Assembly (NCBI GenBank): GCA_027575765.1
Contig: JANBPT010000253.1
Coordinates: 1-50,396 of the forward strand
Reading direction: 5' to 3'
Origin: Tieghemiomyces parasiticus
Lineage: Eukaryota; Kickxellomycota; Dimargaritomycetes; Dimargaritales; Dimargaritaceae
Length of the DNA stretch: 50,396 bases
Position numbers and translations under genes: made by a program. The notes beneath the pieces are model-generated. The model was given only the letters and a program-made list of their open reading frames with translations. It did no database searches and was not told the origin of the DNA. This document shows positions 21,201 through 31,800 of this stretch, one piece after another (the first letter of the stretch is position 1; each line of letters begins with the position of its first letter).

Positions 21201-21521
21201 CCGGGCGGCGGGGGTGGTGGTTCCTCGGCCTCACTGACTGCTCTGGCGGCTGCGGACGATTACCTGTACCTCGATCCCAAGCAGGTGAAGCGCGGTGCCT
21301 TGGCCAGCGCGGGTGGCAAGCTTGCCCGGCCGCGGACAGCTTTCGAACACGCCGTTGTATTCGTAATCGGTGGCGGCAACTACATTGAATACCAGAACCT
21401 TCAGCAGTTCGCACAGGCCTCGGTACCCCCTAAAACCATCGACTATGGGTCTACAGATATCGTCAGCCCTGGCCAATTCCTACAGCAACTAGCCCACCTG
21501 GCACCACTGCCCAGGACCTGA
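18237..21521 (+). CDS. SLY1: Sly1, Sec1/Munc18-family regulator of ER-Golgi SNAREs, nine exons
   Basis: Exons are 18237-18285, 18418-18640, 18788-18878, 19068-19190, 19340-19505, 19629-20272, 20445-20626, 20799-20904 and 21036-21521. Phases agree at all eight junctions and the product is 689 aa (yeast Sly1 666, human SCFD1 642). Sly1 binds the N-peptide of the syntaxin Sed5 and promotes SNARE assembly in ER-Golgi and intra-Golgi fusion. Matches to human SCFD1 run through the whole length: WKILILDRFAQDMIS, APAVYFVQPTEENI, DLYYINFTRPV, PVIRCPRGGAAEMVA, LVLLDRNFDLPAMLSHAWTY, DKLRLFLIYYLETPAMGEED, and VVFVIGGGNYIEYQNLQQF near the C-terminus. Exon 3 starts at a CACCCAG acceptor (18788), because the nearer TATAG at 18772 would shift the frame. 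A glycine/serine-rich loop (about residue 575) interrupts domain 3. An AATAAA lies at 21597. Confidence 0.95.
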
Positions 21522-22154
21522 GAACTTGGGTACGTGTAGGGGCGAGAGAGAGAGAGAGGAGGAGCAATCACTGTCAGGGTGCGTGCGTCCAGAGCCAATA
21601 AACATGTATTGCGTGTACACCCCTATAAAAGGTGAAAAATTCGGAGTATTTTATGGATTTCATGGTTCACTCAGGGTAGTAATGTTAACATTTCATTGAT
21701 ACAAATGGCAAAGAGGCCCGCGTCTCACAGTCTGCCTCGCCTAATGGCATTGTCAACGACCTATATTACGTCATTACTCTCGTCCCAGCCGTCTCACCCA
21801 GCAACCTTACTGCTATGCCAAAGTACGACGGGCAACACACTCGTATAGTGACGGTAACGGCTGTCGAACTACGGGCTCTTAATCCTCTATGGGGGTTCCA
21901 AGGAGAGGTGGAGCATTTTGAGGGAGGAAGGGTTCAGGTCGATCGAGTGTAGCACAAGAAACCTGGCCACGGCCAGTCTACAGCCTGCCATACCTTTCGC
22001 TGCCTGACGTAAGCCGTGCCACAGCTACGCCTGGGTCGAATGAGGCCCATAACAGCCCGGGGCGGTGGCCTCGAACCTCGACTCGTGTTCAGCCGTAAAT
22101 TATTGCATTGACTTTTTTTTGTTGCATACACTTTCATCATAACTTTTAGTTGCC
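21522..22154. other. Spacer between SLY1 and HBS1/SKI7
   Basis: It holds a GA microsatellite (21544-21558), the SLY1 AATAAA (21597-21602) and the upstream region of HBS1/SKI7, which is AT-richer than average with a T8 run just before the gene. An isolated tRNA B-box-like string at 22067-22077 (minus) has no surrounding tRNA. Confidence 0.45.
21597..21602 (+). terminator. Poly(A) signal AATAAA, SLY1
   Basis: AATAAA about 76 nt after the SLY1 stop codon. Confidence 0.5.
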
Positions 22155-23907
22155 ATGTCTCGCCACCGTCTCGTACGCAACCTTGACCTCGACGGTACGT
22201 CCACGGCACCATTCTATTAGACCGTGTAAGGGAGGTGACTGAGGAGATCTCAGTTACCCAGCCCTACCCGCATTCCACCACTTGTCGCGTCGGCCGGTGC
22301 GTCAGTGGTTACCACTTCATTAACCGTCACCAATTTCGACATTTCTACCTGCACCCCTGCTCATAAACCAACAGAGGAACTCGACGACGGCTATGAAGAT
22401 GAGTACCCTGACGATGAGATGACCGAGGACGACTTTGCTAGCCTCCAGGCCGGTCTGAAAGCCGTCCGAGAGGTCGTAAGGGACGATGCGCCCCTCACTG
22501 ATAAGGAAATACAGGACGTTCTTTGGGACAGCTACTTTGACACGGAGCAGACCATTGCTTGGGCCCTGGGTAGGTAGAAACATGTAAATTTAGGTCGCCC
22601 CTTGAACCACGTATTCAACGTCAATTACAGCTCGAGTAGTTGTGGCAGTAACTAGACCTACTACGCGGTTCAACAGATATACGGCCGCCGTGCTAACTTT
22701 GCCGACCCATTCCTAATCCCACTCCCCGTAACAGACACGGCGGCCAAGCGTCGGAAGAAAGCCGAACAACGTGCCAACAAGAAAGGTGAGTGCTCGCTTG
22801 AGATTTTTTTTTTACTTGTTCGTCTCTCTCTCTTCAGTTACGGGCAGAGCCGGTGTCGTTTGGTTGGCAATATGCTGGAACTCGCGCCAGTAAACCGCGA
22901 GAAAGGGCCTAAGCTGTAGGCTGGTGGGCAAGCCAGCGTTGCCCAGAGGGTATCCGGCCACGGCCCCGCCTCCTGACCCCTTCCCAGCGTTTGTCTGTTC
23001 TACTCCCGACCAACACCGCTACCTATCTTTACGTGCCGCGTGTTGCCGTGCTCTAGATATGTCGCCTGCGCCGTCGTCCGTTACTCCATTCGGTCGATCG
23101 TCGCCATTGGCGGCCCTCACCGGGCGCGGCACACCACCCGCGGCGTCGGCCCCCCGGTCCCTGCAAGCTCTCGCTGCTGGAACCCGAGGAACGTTCTCGG
23201 CGTCGTCGGCCCTAGCCAGCTTGCGCCCTGGGTCTTCACCAGACTCCGCAGGTCGGCCGCCCCCGTCCCTCAGTGACCCGGCTACACGACCGACGAAATT
23301 GCCGTCACTACGAGGCCTATCAGTAGGGCCGGCGGCCCCGTCTCTCCGCAACCTGGCTACGCGCCCAGCTCCATCGATATCGCTCCGCGGCTTGGCCACA
23401 CCGTCGGTGAAATCACCGTCTCTAAGTGACTTAGCAACTCGGTCAGCAACCCCATCTCTCCGTGACCTGGCTACCAGCACGAGAACTCTTTCCATCCGCG
23501 ATTCAGCCGGTTCGCTGCGGCCTTCGCAACCGTCTACCAGCGCGGGCCGTGCCCAGCCGCTTGCGCCGACCCTTACGGTCACCCCAACTCTGCCCGCGGA
23601 GCGCTTGGTCTCACCACCCTCCGCGCTGGCCAATTTCCTGGGGAAACCTCCGTCAAACCGGGCACCCCCACCCCCAACCCAACCTCACCTGCCGTCCCAG
23701 CTGTACCGGGACCTGGCCACGGCGACTTGCGATCCTCGGCGACTCGACCTACCCCCGACCGTCCTCGACACCCTCATCTACTTTACGCCCTGGCTGGCGG
23801 CGGACCGTCCCGCTGCACCCATGGAAGTCCAGCCCTTCACTTTCGACCAGCCCAGCCGCGATGATCTTGTGTCGCAGGCTCAGGGGGGCAGTCAGTGGGG
23901 ATCGTAG
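22155..23907 (+). CDS. SKI7: Ski7-like isoform of the same gene (alternative terminal exon)
   Basis: The first three exons are as in the Hbs1 form; the alternative last exon runs from about 23057 to the stop at 23907, giving about 378 aa. Exon 3 leaves one base (phase 1). The acceptor CTCTAG before 23057 restores GAT ATG TCG..., as does the Hbs1 acceptor at 24150, so both joins are in frame. In-frame acceptors further up (for example before 22988) are possible alternatives. The exon encodes a disordered Ser/Pro/Leu-rich tail with repeats of the type PSLRDLAT (about 23263-23515) and a C-terminal motif [13 protein letters not shown] (residues about 355-367). This resembles the PFxFDxPSPDD signature of Ski7-like proteins, which tether the RNA exosome to the Ski complex. 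An AATAAA at 24046 could end this transcript. There is no GTPase domain in this form. Confidence 0.8.
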
Positions 23908-26176
23908 TCTCCTTCGGCGGGTCGTAGGAACGCGCCAGCGTTGACCGCTAAGGCCACAGTCATGCGGGTACCCGTCATCCTCCCTACGTTATCCTCTTCC
24001 GAAAGGAGCGCATGTCCGCTCTTGCCTTTCGTACCTACCCCCCGTAATAAACCTTTACGACTAACTCACTGCCTCTTTTCTCACCTGCGCCACCGTAAAC
24101 CTGACCGGACTGATCTCCCCTCCTCTTTACACCGCGTCACCGGTTGCAGCACCACCAGTAGCCAAACCGACCCCGCTCCCGCCTGCCACACCACCGGCAG
24201 TTCAGGAAGCGGAGACTCGAATGGCGCATCTGGACGTGAACGAACCTCAACCAGCCCCTATCGATGGTATCGCCTCCGCCCCGCTAGCCAAAGCCGCCCC
24301 GCGCCTCAACCTGCTTGAAGCTTACCGTCAACGTGAAGAGGGCAAGCCCCGTCTGAACCTGATCGTCATCGGCCACGTCGATGCAGGAAAGAGCACTCTC
24401 ATGGGCCACGTGCTCTACCTTCTTGGCCAGGTTCCCGAGCGGATCCTGCAGAAGTATGAACGGGACGCCACCCGGTCAGGCAAATCCTCCTTCCACTTCG
24501 CCTGGGTTCTGGACGCCACCGAGGAAGAGCGAAGCCGGTAAGTATGCCCGAGGCGATCAGGAAGGTGCGGCTATCACCGCAGCGGGAGATAATCGCCCCA
24601 GTCAGTTCCCCCTCCCCCCTATTCAATTAACTGACACTGGAATCATAGCCTTTTCTTCCTCGTATCCGTGTAATCCTGTTTTTACTACCATGGCATGATC
24701 CCTCTCAATTAGCGGTGTAACCATCGACATTGCCACCTCCCATTTCGAGACACCCCACCGGATCTTCACCCTTCTGGACGCCCCCGGTCACCGCGATTTC
24801 ATCCCCAACATGATATCTGGTACGGCCCAGGCTGACGCTGCGGTGCTGGTGGTTGACGCCACCCCAGGTGGGTTCGAAGCCGGCTTTGGTGACCACGGCC
24901 AAACCAAGGAGCATGCCCTCCTTGCGCGCGGACTGGGTGTACAGCAGCTGGTGGTGGCCGTCAACAAACTGGATACGGCGGACTGGGCCGAGGGCCGATT
25001 TGCTGACGTGCGCGATCAGACCGCTGCCTTCCTGGTGCAGGCAGGTTTCCGTGCAGATCACCTCACCTTCGTGCCCTGCAGCGGACTGCGCGGCATCAAC
25101 CTCGCCACTCGCCCGGACCCCGCTACAGAAGCCTCGGCGCTCACGGCCTGGTACGACGGTCCCTGCCTGGTTGAGGTGCTGGACGGACTGTCAGCCCCCG
25201 AGCGGCTGGTCGACGCTCCCTTCCGCCTGTCGGTGACAGACTTCTTCCGTGGTAGCCTCACCGGTGGTCCGACCGCCGGCGTGGCGGCCTCAGGGACGAC
25301 AGTCACGGCCACGGGGCGGATCGCCAGCGGAGCCGTCCAGGTAGGCTCTCAGTTGGAGCTGGTCCCGGGCCACGAGAAAGGTCTAGTCAAGGCCCTCGAA
25401 CTCGACGGGGAGACGTCAGCCTGGGCCGCAGCGGGCGACACGGTCATGCTGACGGTGCAGGGGATCGATCTGACTCAGTATAGTATTGGCTCTGTCCTCT
25501 GCCCGCTGCAGCAGCCTATTCCCACGACCACCACGTTCATCGCCCAGGTGGTAGTATTTGAGGTGCAAGTGCCCGTGACCCAGGGTTTCCCGGTAAGTTG
25601 CGGTGTTAAAAGGATGGGTACCGCAGGGCGGGAAATATATGTACTGTACCACGGAAGGATTGCATGAGTATCTCGGTTAGCTAACCCGTTGCCTCTCCGC
25701 CATCTCTGCCTACCTCGCGTCACATGGCCGCTAATGTCCAGGTTATTCTCCACTACCAGAGCCGGAACGAGCCAGCCTACATCTCCCGCCTCGTTGCCCA
25801 GCTGGACAAGCGAACCGGCGAAGTGACCAAAAAGAAGCCTCGGTAAGTTGCCGTTACACCATATGCCGGAAAGTATAGAGAGTTTGATATGGCCCTGACC
25901 GCCGTCCCCCTCCCTCCACTCTCACATTACGTGGAATCTAGAGACACATGGCGAGCCTCCTACCTGACCTGCCTTCGGCCTTTTGCCTTGCTCACCCGCT
26001 TCTTCTCCCTTCCCACCAGCCATCTGCCCAAGTCATCTGCCGCCAAAGTGGAGATCACCACCCAGCGGCCCATTTGCCTGGATACGTTTGAGCGGTCGAA
26101 GACCTTCGGCCGCGTCACTCTGCGCAAGGGTGGCGAGACTATTGCGGCCGGGATCGTGTTGCGTCTGGTCCCGTAG
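22155..26176 (+). CDS. HBS1: Hbs1 translational GTPase (ribosome rescue), seven-exon splice form
   Basis: Exons are 22155-22194, 22375-22569, 22735-22785, 24150-24537, 24713-25592, 25742-25842 and 26020-26176, giving 603 aa (yeast Hbs1 611). Hbs1 works with Dom34/Pelota to free ribosomes stalled in no-go and non-stop decay. The N-terminus [10 protein letters not shown] is the Hbs1 hallmark and is followed by the small helical domain with acidic [10 protein letters not shown] and the helix region [26 protein letters not shown]. The EF-1alpha-like GTPase follows: G1 GHVDAGKST (about residues 170-178), G2 region RGVTIDIA across a splice site, G3 DAPGHRDF, G4 NKLD and G5 CSGLRG. Beta-barrel domains II and III complete it, ending [16 protein letters not shown]. 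All phases match. Using this form skips the 851-nt Ski7-like exon inside intron 3. Confidence 0.93.
23263..23515 (+). repeat. Degenerate S-L-x-x-L-A-T protein repeat in the Ski7-like exon
   Basis: Seven or so imperfect copies of a 10-13 residue unit ([63 protein letters not shown]) occur in tandem. They are divergent at the DNA level, so they are kept as a protein pattern. They look like short linear motifs. Confidence 0.7.
24046..24051 (+). terminator. Poly(A) signal AATAAA inside HBS1 intron 3, for the Ski7-like form
   Basis: AATAAA 139 nt after the Ski7-like stop and about 100 nt before the Hbs1 GTPase acceptor at 24150. Its place suits an alternative last exon. Confidence 0.5.
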
Positions 26177-26638
26177 TTCAACCTAGACATCTCTGCCATG
26201 ATGGCAAACGTCGTGTATCCCACTATACACTTGCATTGACAGGCTTACAGTTTTCTATTGAAAGCCTGCCTTTTTAATGACAACCAACGGCTAAAGTAAA
26301 CGCTTTATCAAATTCTATACAAGGGGGGGGATCGGTTCCAAGATGGAAAAAGGCTGGGTGGAGAGTGGGCCCCACGAGCAAAAGTCGCGACTATCTACAA
26401 ACGGAGAAAGCGGGATAATTAAAGGGGGTAGTGGAAATACGGAGGGGAAGGGAAGGAGCAGACGGGTTGGGGTCAAAGAATACAGGCATCTATCGGAGGA
26501 GGGTGCATTGCCCCAAGGGGCGGGGGGCCGGGGGATTAATAAGGAAACCATGGTATATCAAGCATAAAATAAGCCAATAAATATTATCTAACGAAGGGAG
26601 CACATCGTGCGCAGAATAAATTACTGGACCCCTAAGTA
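26177..26638. other. Convergent 3' region HBS1 / DUF7082 gene
   Basis: A purine-rich, lower-GC stretch with plus-strand AATAAA at 26576-26581 and another near 26613. No gene is seen; the short open frames here are not supported. Confidence 0.4.
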
Positions 26639-28825
26639 TCACTCCATGGCGCCGCCATTGAGGAGGGTGGCTTGCATCTCGCAGACCATCTCGTCAATCG
26701 TCTTGCCGTTCGGACCTGTAACGGTACTACCCGTGGTATCCTGCTGAACCAGCTCTAAAAAGGGGTTACTCACTTTACCGTGGATAACGGGGGCGGACGA
26801 TATACCCCCGCTGCTAAGGTCCCCGCTCCCACCGGTCCCCGCCATCGTAGTCTCGACCACACCACCACCTCCGCTACTGAGGTGTGGCGGCGAGGCCGGC
26901 CGTGTCATAAAGTCGTGAGTAGGCGGTAGAGCTGTGGCAGCGGCGGCGTCCGTGCCGCCCAGTACTCCGTTGAGGCATTCCGTGCCTAGGGACAGACTAT
27001 CAGGGGCGGTGGCAAAGTCCATTATGCAGTCAACGGTGGCGTTCGTGGTGACCGCAGCGGCAGCCAGGGCGGCAGAGTCAGTGACGCCCTCGCTGCCCAG
27101 GAGCCCGAAGCCACTCCGGGCCAGGGCAGCCTTCATGGCCTCCTCGAATTGCGCGGTGTGAAATTGGTGGTCGTCGGTAGCCCCCAACTCGCCGCTACCG
27201 GGTTTGGCCGGATTGGCCGAATCCACCAGCGGCGGCTGGGAGGTACCACCGCCTTGCAAGGCAGACAGGAGGTCCTGGTGCTGCTGTTGATGCCGCTGCA
27301 TGGCCAGCAATTGCTGTTGGTGCTGGAAATCGGCGACCGTAGCCGGTACGGAGCCCATGGAGGAGGCATTGTGTTCACCTGCATTAAGGGCTTTGAGGAC
27401 GGCCAAGGTGTGCCGCCGGTGCTGCAGGCTGTGTTCGGCGTTGTACGGATCGGCCACCGAGTGCCGGCGACCTACGGCGGGGGGACGATCATTGGCCCGT
27501 ATGGCGTGGGCGCCCGCCGCCCCGTGGGACCCGGGGAGGCCTGACGAGGCCAGGTACGGATTGAGCGAGGAGGTAAGGTAGGTCGGGTGAGTAACGCCCA
27601 GGTGGGTTGGATAGGCGGTCGGGAGGCCCAGGTAGGGGGCAGCGTTTGAGTGGCTCGCTGTTGAACCCGAGGCATGGATGTGGTGCAGGTGAAGCGGGTT
27701 GATAGTGGTCCCATCCCCCAGGGCTGTGGGGTTCTGGTGCAGGTAAGATGGTGCCGAGCCGGGTGCTTCGGATGCCATCTGTTGCTGCAGCCACTGGCTA
27801 ACGTTGGATGCGTTCAGGACTGACGTGGAGAACCGGCGCTGCTGCTCGCTCATCCGGTACTGCTGGAGGTAATCTGGGGTCCCGCTGTTCGCCCGGTCAG
27901 GTACCGCACCACTTCCTGGAGCGTCGGCCGGAGCCATGGTCATGACCGGTTGCAGGTACATGGAATTGCCATTCGCCGCTGTTCCGTCTCCGTTGACCAT
28001 GGCTTGATCCTCGCCACCAAGGCCGCACTGGTCGAGGGCGATACTGGCGGTAGTGCTGTAGCTGGCGGTGTATTTGCCGATGATCTTCTTAAGGGCGAAG
28101 GACAGGACGCGCCAGGGGAATACCTTAACGTCCTTCTCAATGTTGCGCGGTTTGGGGTTGGGAAAGGACATGATAAGCTTGAAGAAGGTGGCCGAGTCCT
28201 CCTTGTTCTTGGACACGGTTAGTGGACGGAATCCTTCGAGATTCCGACGGATCCGGTTCTTCTCCTCGACCGTGAAGCGAACGCCAATCAGGGCCTCCAG
28301 AAGATATATACAGTCGACACTGGTGATGAAGAAGTCGTTCTTGTCGTCCCAGTAGATACATGACACCACGATGCTGTTCTGCACGCGTTCCGCCGCGGTG
28401 ACCGGGTTGAACCCGCAAATGATGTGATTGTGCTCGTGCCGACGCCAGAACTGCACCAGGCGCCGCCGGTTGCTACTCTCCTCAGCCGTCCAGTCGTACA
28501 CGGCCGCATCTAGGTCGCCCTCGATATCCAGCTTGGCCTTGTTGAGCAGGGACGCATAAGGGTTAAACCCCAGATAGGGCACGTCGCTGCCGTCCGTGAC
28601 CATGCCCGCGGACGTGGCGTCACCGCCGGCGTGGCCCCCTAGATCGCCAGGCGTGTTCTTCTCGGAATCCTTGGGCTCGCTCAGCTCGCTAGCGTTGGCG
28701 CTGTCGACAATCTTGAGTCCGGTGCCCTCAGACACACCCGCCGGCGCTCCAGGGATCCGACCCAGGTTATCCGGCATTACACTGGATACGTCCATGGAAA
28801 GCTGAACTGTGGTAGGGGTAGCCAT
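26639..28825 (-). CDS. DUF7082-domain developmental regulator (MedA/Medusa-like)
   Basis: An intronless protein of 728 aa. Residues about 108-258 form the highly conserved fungal DUF7082 block: VYDWTAEESSNRRRLVQFWR, SCIYWDDKNDFFITSVDCIYLLEALIGVRF, EEKNRIRRNLEGFRPLTVSK, FPNPKPRNIEKDVKVFPW and LKKIIGKYTASYST. This matches my memory of Aspergillus MedA and related regulators (Acr1, Ust1) that control conidiation, adhesion and biofilm or dimorphism. The remaining 470 residues are low-complexity with Gln/His-rich stretches, as in a transcriptional co-regulator. ATG 28825 (gttATGGCTACC-like context on the minus strand) is chosen; the frame is open upstream but without a better start. A 3.8-kb region with no called gene precedes it. 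The biochemical activity of the domain is not known to me. Confidence 0.88.
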   Translation of the reverse strand: MATPTTVQLSMDVSSVMPDNLGRIPGAPAGVSEGTGLKIVDSANASELSEPKDSEKNTPGDLGGHAGGDATSAGMVTDGSDVPYLGFNPYASLLNKAKLDIEGDLDAAVYDWTAEESSNRRRLVQFWRRHEHNHIICGFNPVTAAERVQNSIVVSCIYWDDKNDFFITSVDCIYLLEALIGVRFTVEEKNRIRRNLEGFRPLTVSKNKEDSATFFKLIMSFPNPKPRNIEKDVKVFPWRVLSFALKKIIGKYTASYSTTASIALDQCGLGGEDQAMVNGDGTAANGNSMYLQPVMTMAPADAPGSGAVPDRANSGTPDYLQQYRMSEQQRRFSTSVLNASNVSQWLQQQMASEAPGSAPSYLHQNPTALGDGTTINPLHLHHIHASGSTASHSNAAPYLGLPTAYPTHLGVTHPTYLTSSLNPYLASSGLPGSHGAAGAHAIRANDRPPAVGRRHSVADPYNAEHSLQHRRHTLAVLKALNAGEHNASSMGSVPATVADFQHQQQLLAMQRHQQQHQDLLSALQGGGTSQPPLVDSANPAKPGSGELGATDDHQFHTAQFEEAMKAALARSGFGLLGSEGVTDSAALAAAAVTTNATVDCIMDFATAPDSLSLGTECLNGVLGGTDAAAATALPPTHDFMTRPASPPHLSSGGGGVVETTMAGTGGSGDLSSGGISSAPVIHGKVSNPFLELVQQDTTGSTVTGPNGKTIDEMVCEMQATLLNGGAME

Positions 28826-31800
28826 AAGAGAAAGGGGAAGGGATGTGAACGGGATATCTATGGGTTTGGACTTCCGAGGGTAAAGGCTCGAGATGAGGGG
28901 AAGACGGTGGGAGACGGAACGCCAAAAGGTAGAGTACGGGGCTGTCGTGCAGCACAGGACGTAAACCTCCAAAAGTAATAACCCGATGGAGTTGGGGAGT
29001 GGTGGTACGGTCCAGCGGGCCGGAGGCAGTATGAAATATAAAGAGTTAGTCTAATCCATTAGACGTGCTATATAAATACCGCTTGCCCACGTCCTTTAGC
29101 CGTTGAGCGACTAAGAAAGATCTGCAAACGACAGCGAGCGCCAAACCCTTATAGGGGCTGAGGAAAGTGATCGAAATGGTCATAACCAACCCAGGCCGCC
29201 AGGAGACACGGTGGCGCACCCCAGACGCGCTCGAACATTATCAGAAGGATCCCGCGGAGAGGCAGAGGGGCACCATGCAAGTCGGATCATATGAATAGGC
29301 TTACCTCGCGGTATTCGTGGTACTGGCCGCTAGATCAAAGCGCAGCGAACGAGAGGGATATACGCAAAGCTAAAATTCCTTATCAATGGAATACGATACG
29401 GTCGTCACGAGGAATTACGAAAGATGAACTGGGTAAGGTTGGAGATGAAGCTGAAGGATATCGCTTGAGGGCGGAACGCAAATTTGACATGCCGTGGAGC
29501 GGGGTGCAGCTGAAACCAAACCAAGCCGGCGCGGTCGAGCAAGGGCACTGTGTATATATAATGTCTCAGGGGCACGCGGGGATCGGTTTAGGTCTCACTC
29601 TTCACAGACAGGTGCGCCGAGGTAAAGTATGAGGGTCGAAGGGTGAGGCGCAGTGTTAGAAAGGGCGACCCGATCGAAGGTTTCAAAAGGCGCGACAGAC
29701 GAGGGCAAGGGAAGATGGAGTCGCGCCGGGAGACCCTGAATCAGGGGTTGAGACCGCTAATTATAGCCTTAGTGAAGGTTCCCCGCACTTTCGATCGCTG
29801 TGCAAAGTGTGAAGGTGTTAGGGATGGCCGGCCAGAGATCTAGGGGCGCGGGGTAAAGTAGAAGGAAGGTAGGGCCAAGAAAGAGAAGCGGAGGGTAAGC
29901 ATGAAAGGCGAAAGGACAAATGGCAATTAACAGGAGCGCCGAAAGGTGGTAGCGATCGGGCGTCCCTGGGCGATAAGGTGATTATATAGGGGCCACCTGA
30001 AGTAACTGTGGCCGGCCCGGCTAATCACCGTCCGCAGATCACCCTCTGCCTATAGCGGGCGGGCACAACGGACTCGAGAGGAATCAAGAGGGTGACGTGA
30101 CAGAAAGAGGCGCGTTCCCTCGCCAACCAGAGGCAGTCGATGGGGCCGACGTTTTGGTCAGCAAGTGGGTTCCCTTCCCCACGTCACCCGCAAACCATCT
30201 TCCCTCCTTCCCGAGCTGCCCCCAATAGGGCCCTATCCAATGCATCCGCCAGAAAGGAGGGGGAGGGAAAGAGCGGACCCTCGGTATTGAGAAGGGGGTC
30301 AAGTTTATCCGCCCTATAATTTGCTACACCTCTCTCTCTCCGGCTGGTCCTGGGCGCAGCAAATGGAACAAATGGAATGGATAGATACAGGGTTTGGCAT
30401 CCTCTCACCACCCACCATTTCGTAACACTGGCTAGGCTGCACCGCCATAATGGAGAGGCGTGGATTGGGCTCAATAGCCAGAGTCGCAATATTCACGCAC
30501 TAGTGCCAATAATCAAGGCGTATACTTCTGGGACACTGTAATTAATATTCACGATACGGTCTGGCCCAGCTAGCGCCTGAGGAAACTGTCAATGAATTAA
30601 TACATCCATACCTGCCGTCAGGTACCCCGGACATCGGCTAGTTCACTATATCGTTATGTCCCGAAGCAATGTTTGTCTAGGCCTACCTCCCCCTTGGACT
30701 TGCCAAAGTTGGAACCACGCGACATCAAACTGACTGGCGAACCGAGCTTCTCCGCCCGCTAATCGACTTTGGGTGGAAATAGGGACGACGGCGTAGAGGA
30801 GCAATTAAGGTAAATTGGCATAGTAGGTAGTTTTTGGCTGGAATCAATGATTAGTCGAATCGACGGGACGAGGGCGGCCTGACAGCTCTGCCGCCAAGCC
30901 CATCAGGCAAACTATCAGCCGCCGACAGTCGCCAATAGGGGCGCAATGGAAACGATGAATGGCTAAGCACTAGCCCTTTCAATCAAACTATTGCCGGAGG
31001 GGCGGTAGGCTATTCCCCAGCCGTTGTAGCACCGAAAGATCCTCCACCTGTCATCGACGTAGACTAATCAGTGGCGCCGGGAACCTTCGGTTATAACTGA
31101 ATCTAGGTTGACTGGTACGACTGGTAAATTGGTGTGACTGCGTGTGAAGAAAATCAATACGGCTATTGCCTAGGAGACAAGCCAGGGCGGCCTGATCCTA
31201 CGGGAAGCGGTGAAAGAGGGTGCTTGCTTTCGCATTACTTCGCCAACCGTACACTCTTTGGCACTACATCAAGCCTAGGGTTAACGGCCTTGTACACGTA
31301 TTGAAGTCATCCCATTTCACTTACTCTGTACAGTTGGTAAACGGTCTCCGACAAAGAGGCCTTGGAAACTGGAGCTGGCCACTACATCGCTAAGCATTCT
31401 GCCGCGGTAGAACGTCTAAATATCGGAGCTTTGTCGCTCAAGCCCAGGGACGGCGCCTTTTTGGACGCATAGTGAGAGTTCCACTGTACTGTAGACAACG
31501 CTATGTTTGGGGGTGACAAAGTCTCCACCGCTCGTCCAGGACCGGTACCGGACAAAGATGGTAGGCAGGTCACCCCGATAGGACACCTTCGATTATGATG
31601 GCCGTTCCCTCAACGCCAATGTCCCATCTGAGACCCTACCCGATGGTAGTGGCCCAAGTCTCAGCCGATCTGAGAAAACAATCCTGAGCCAGGAAAATAA
31701 TAAGCGCCTCCTGCCTATTGTGGCCCGGAGATCGATAGAGTGCCATGTCCCTTGTGCACGTACCTGTGGGCTAGAGCGCTGGGCACTGGCAAGGGCGAGG

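Noticed and set aside
22067..22077. Minus-strand GGTTCGAGGCC, a perfect tRNA B-box
   Set aside because: The surrounding bases give no A-box, acceptor stem or T-stem pairing, and no downstream T-run is present.
22838..22920. A strong polypyrimidine acceptor (TCTCTCTCTTCAG) after HBS1 exon 3
   Set aside because: Joining exon 3 there reads into a stop within about 20 codons. It may be a decoy or an unproductive form, so it was not used for either isoform.
23019..23633. 204-codon minus-strand open frame over the Ski7-like exon
   Set aside because: It mirrors the codon pattern of the plus-strand exon (Arg/Asp-rich complement of Ser/Leu/Pro codons) and has no homology I recognise. It is an antisense shadow.
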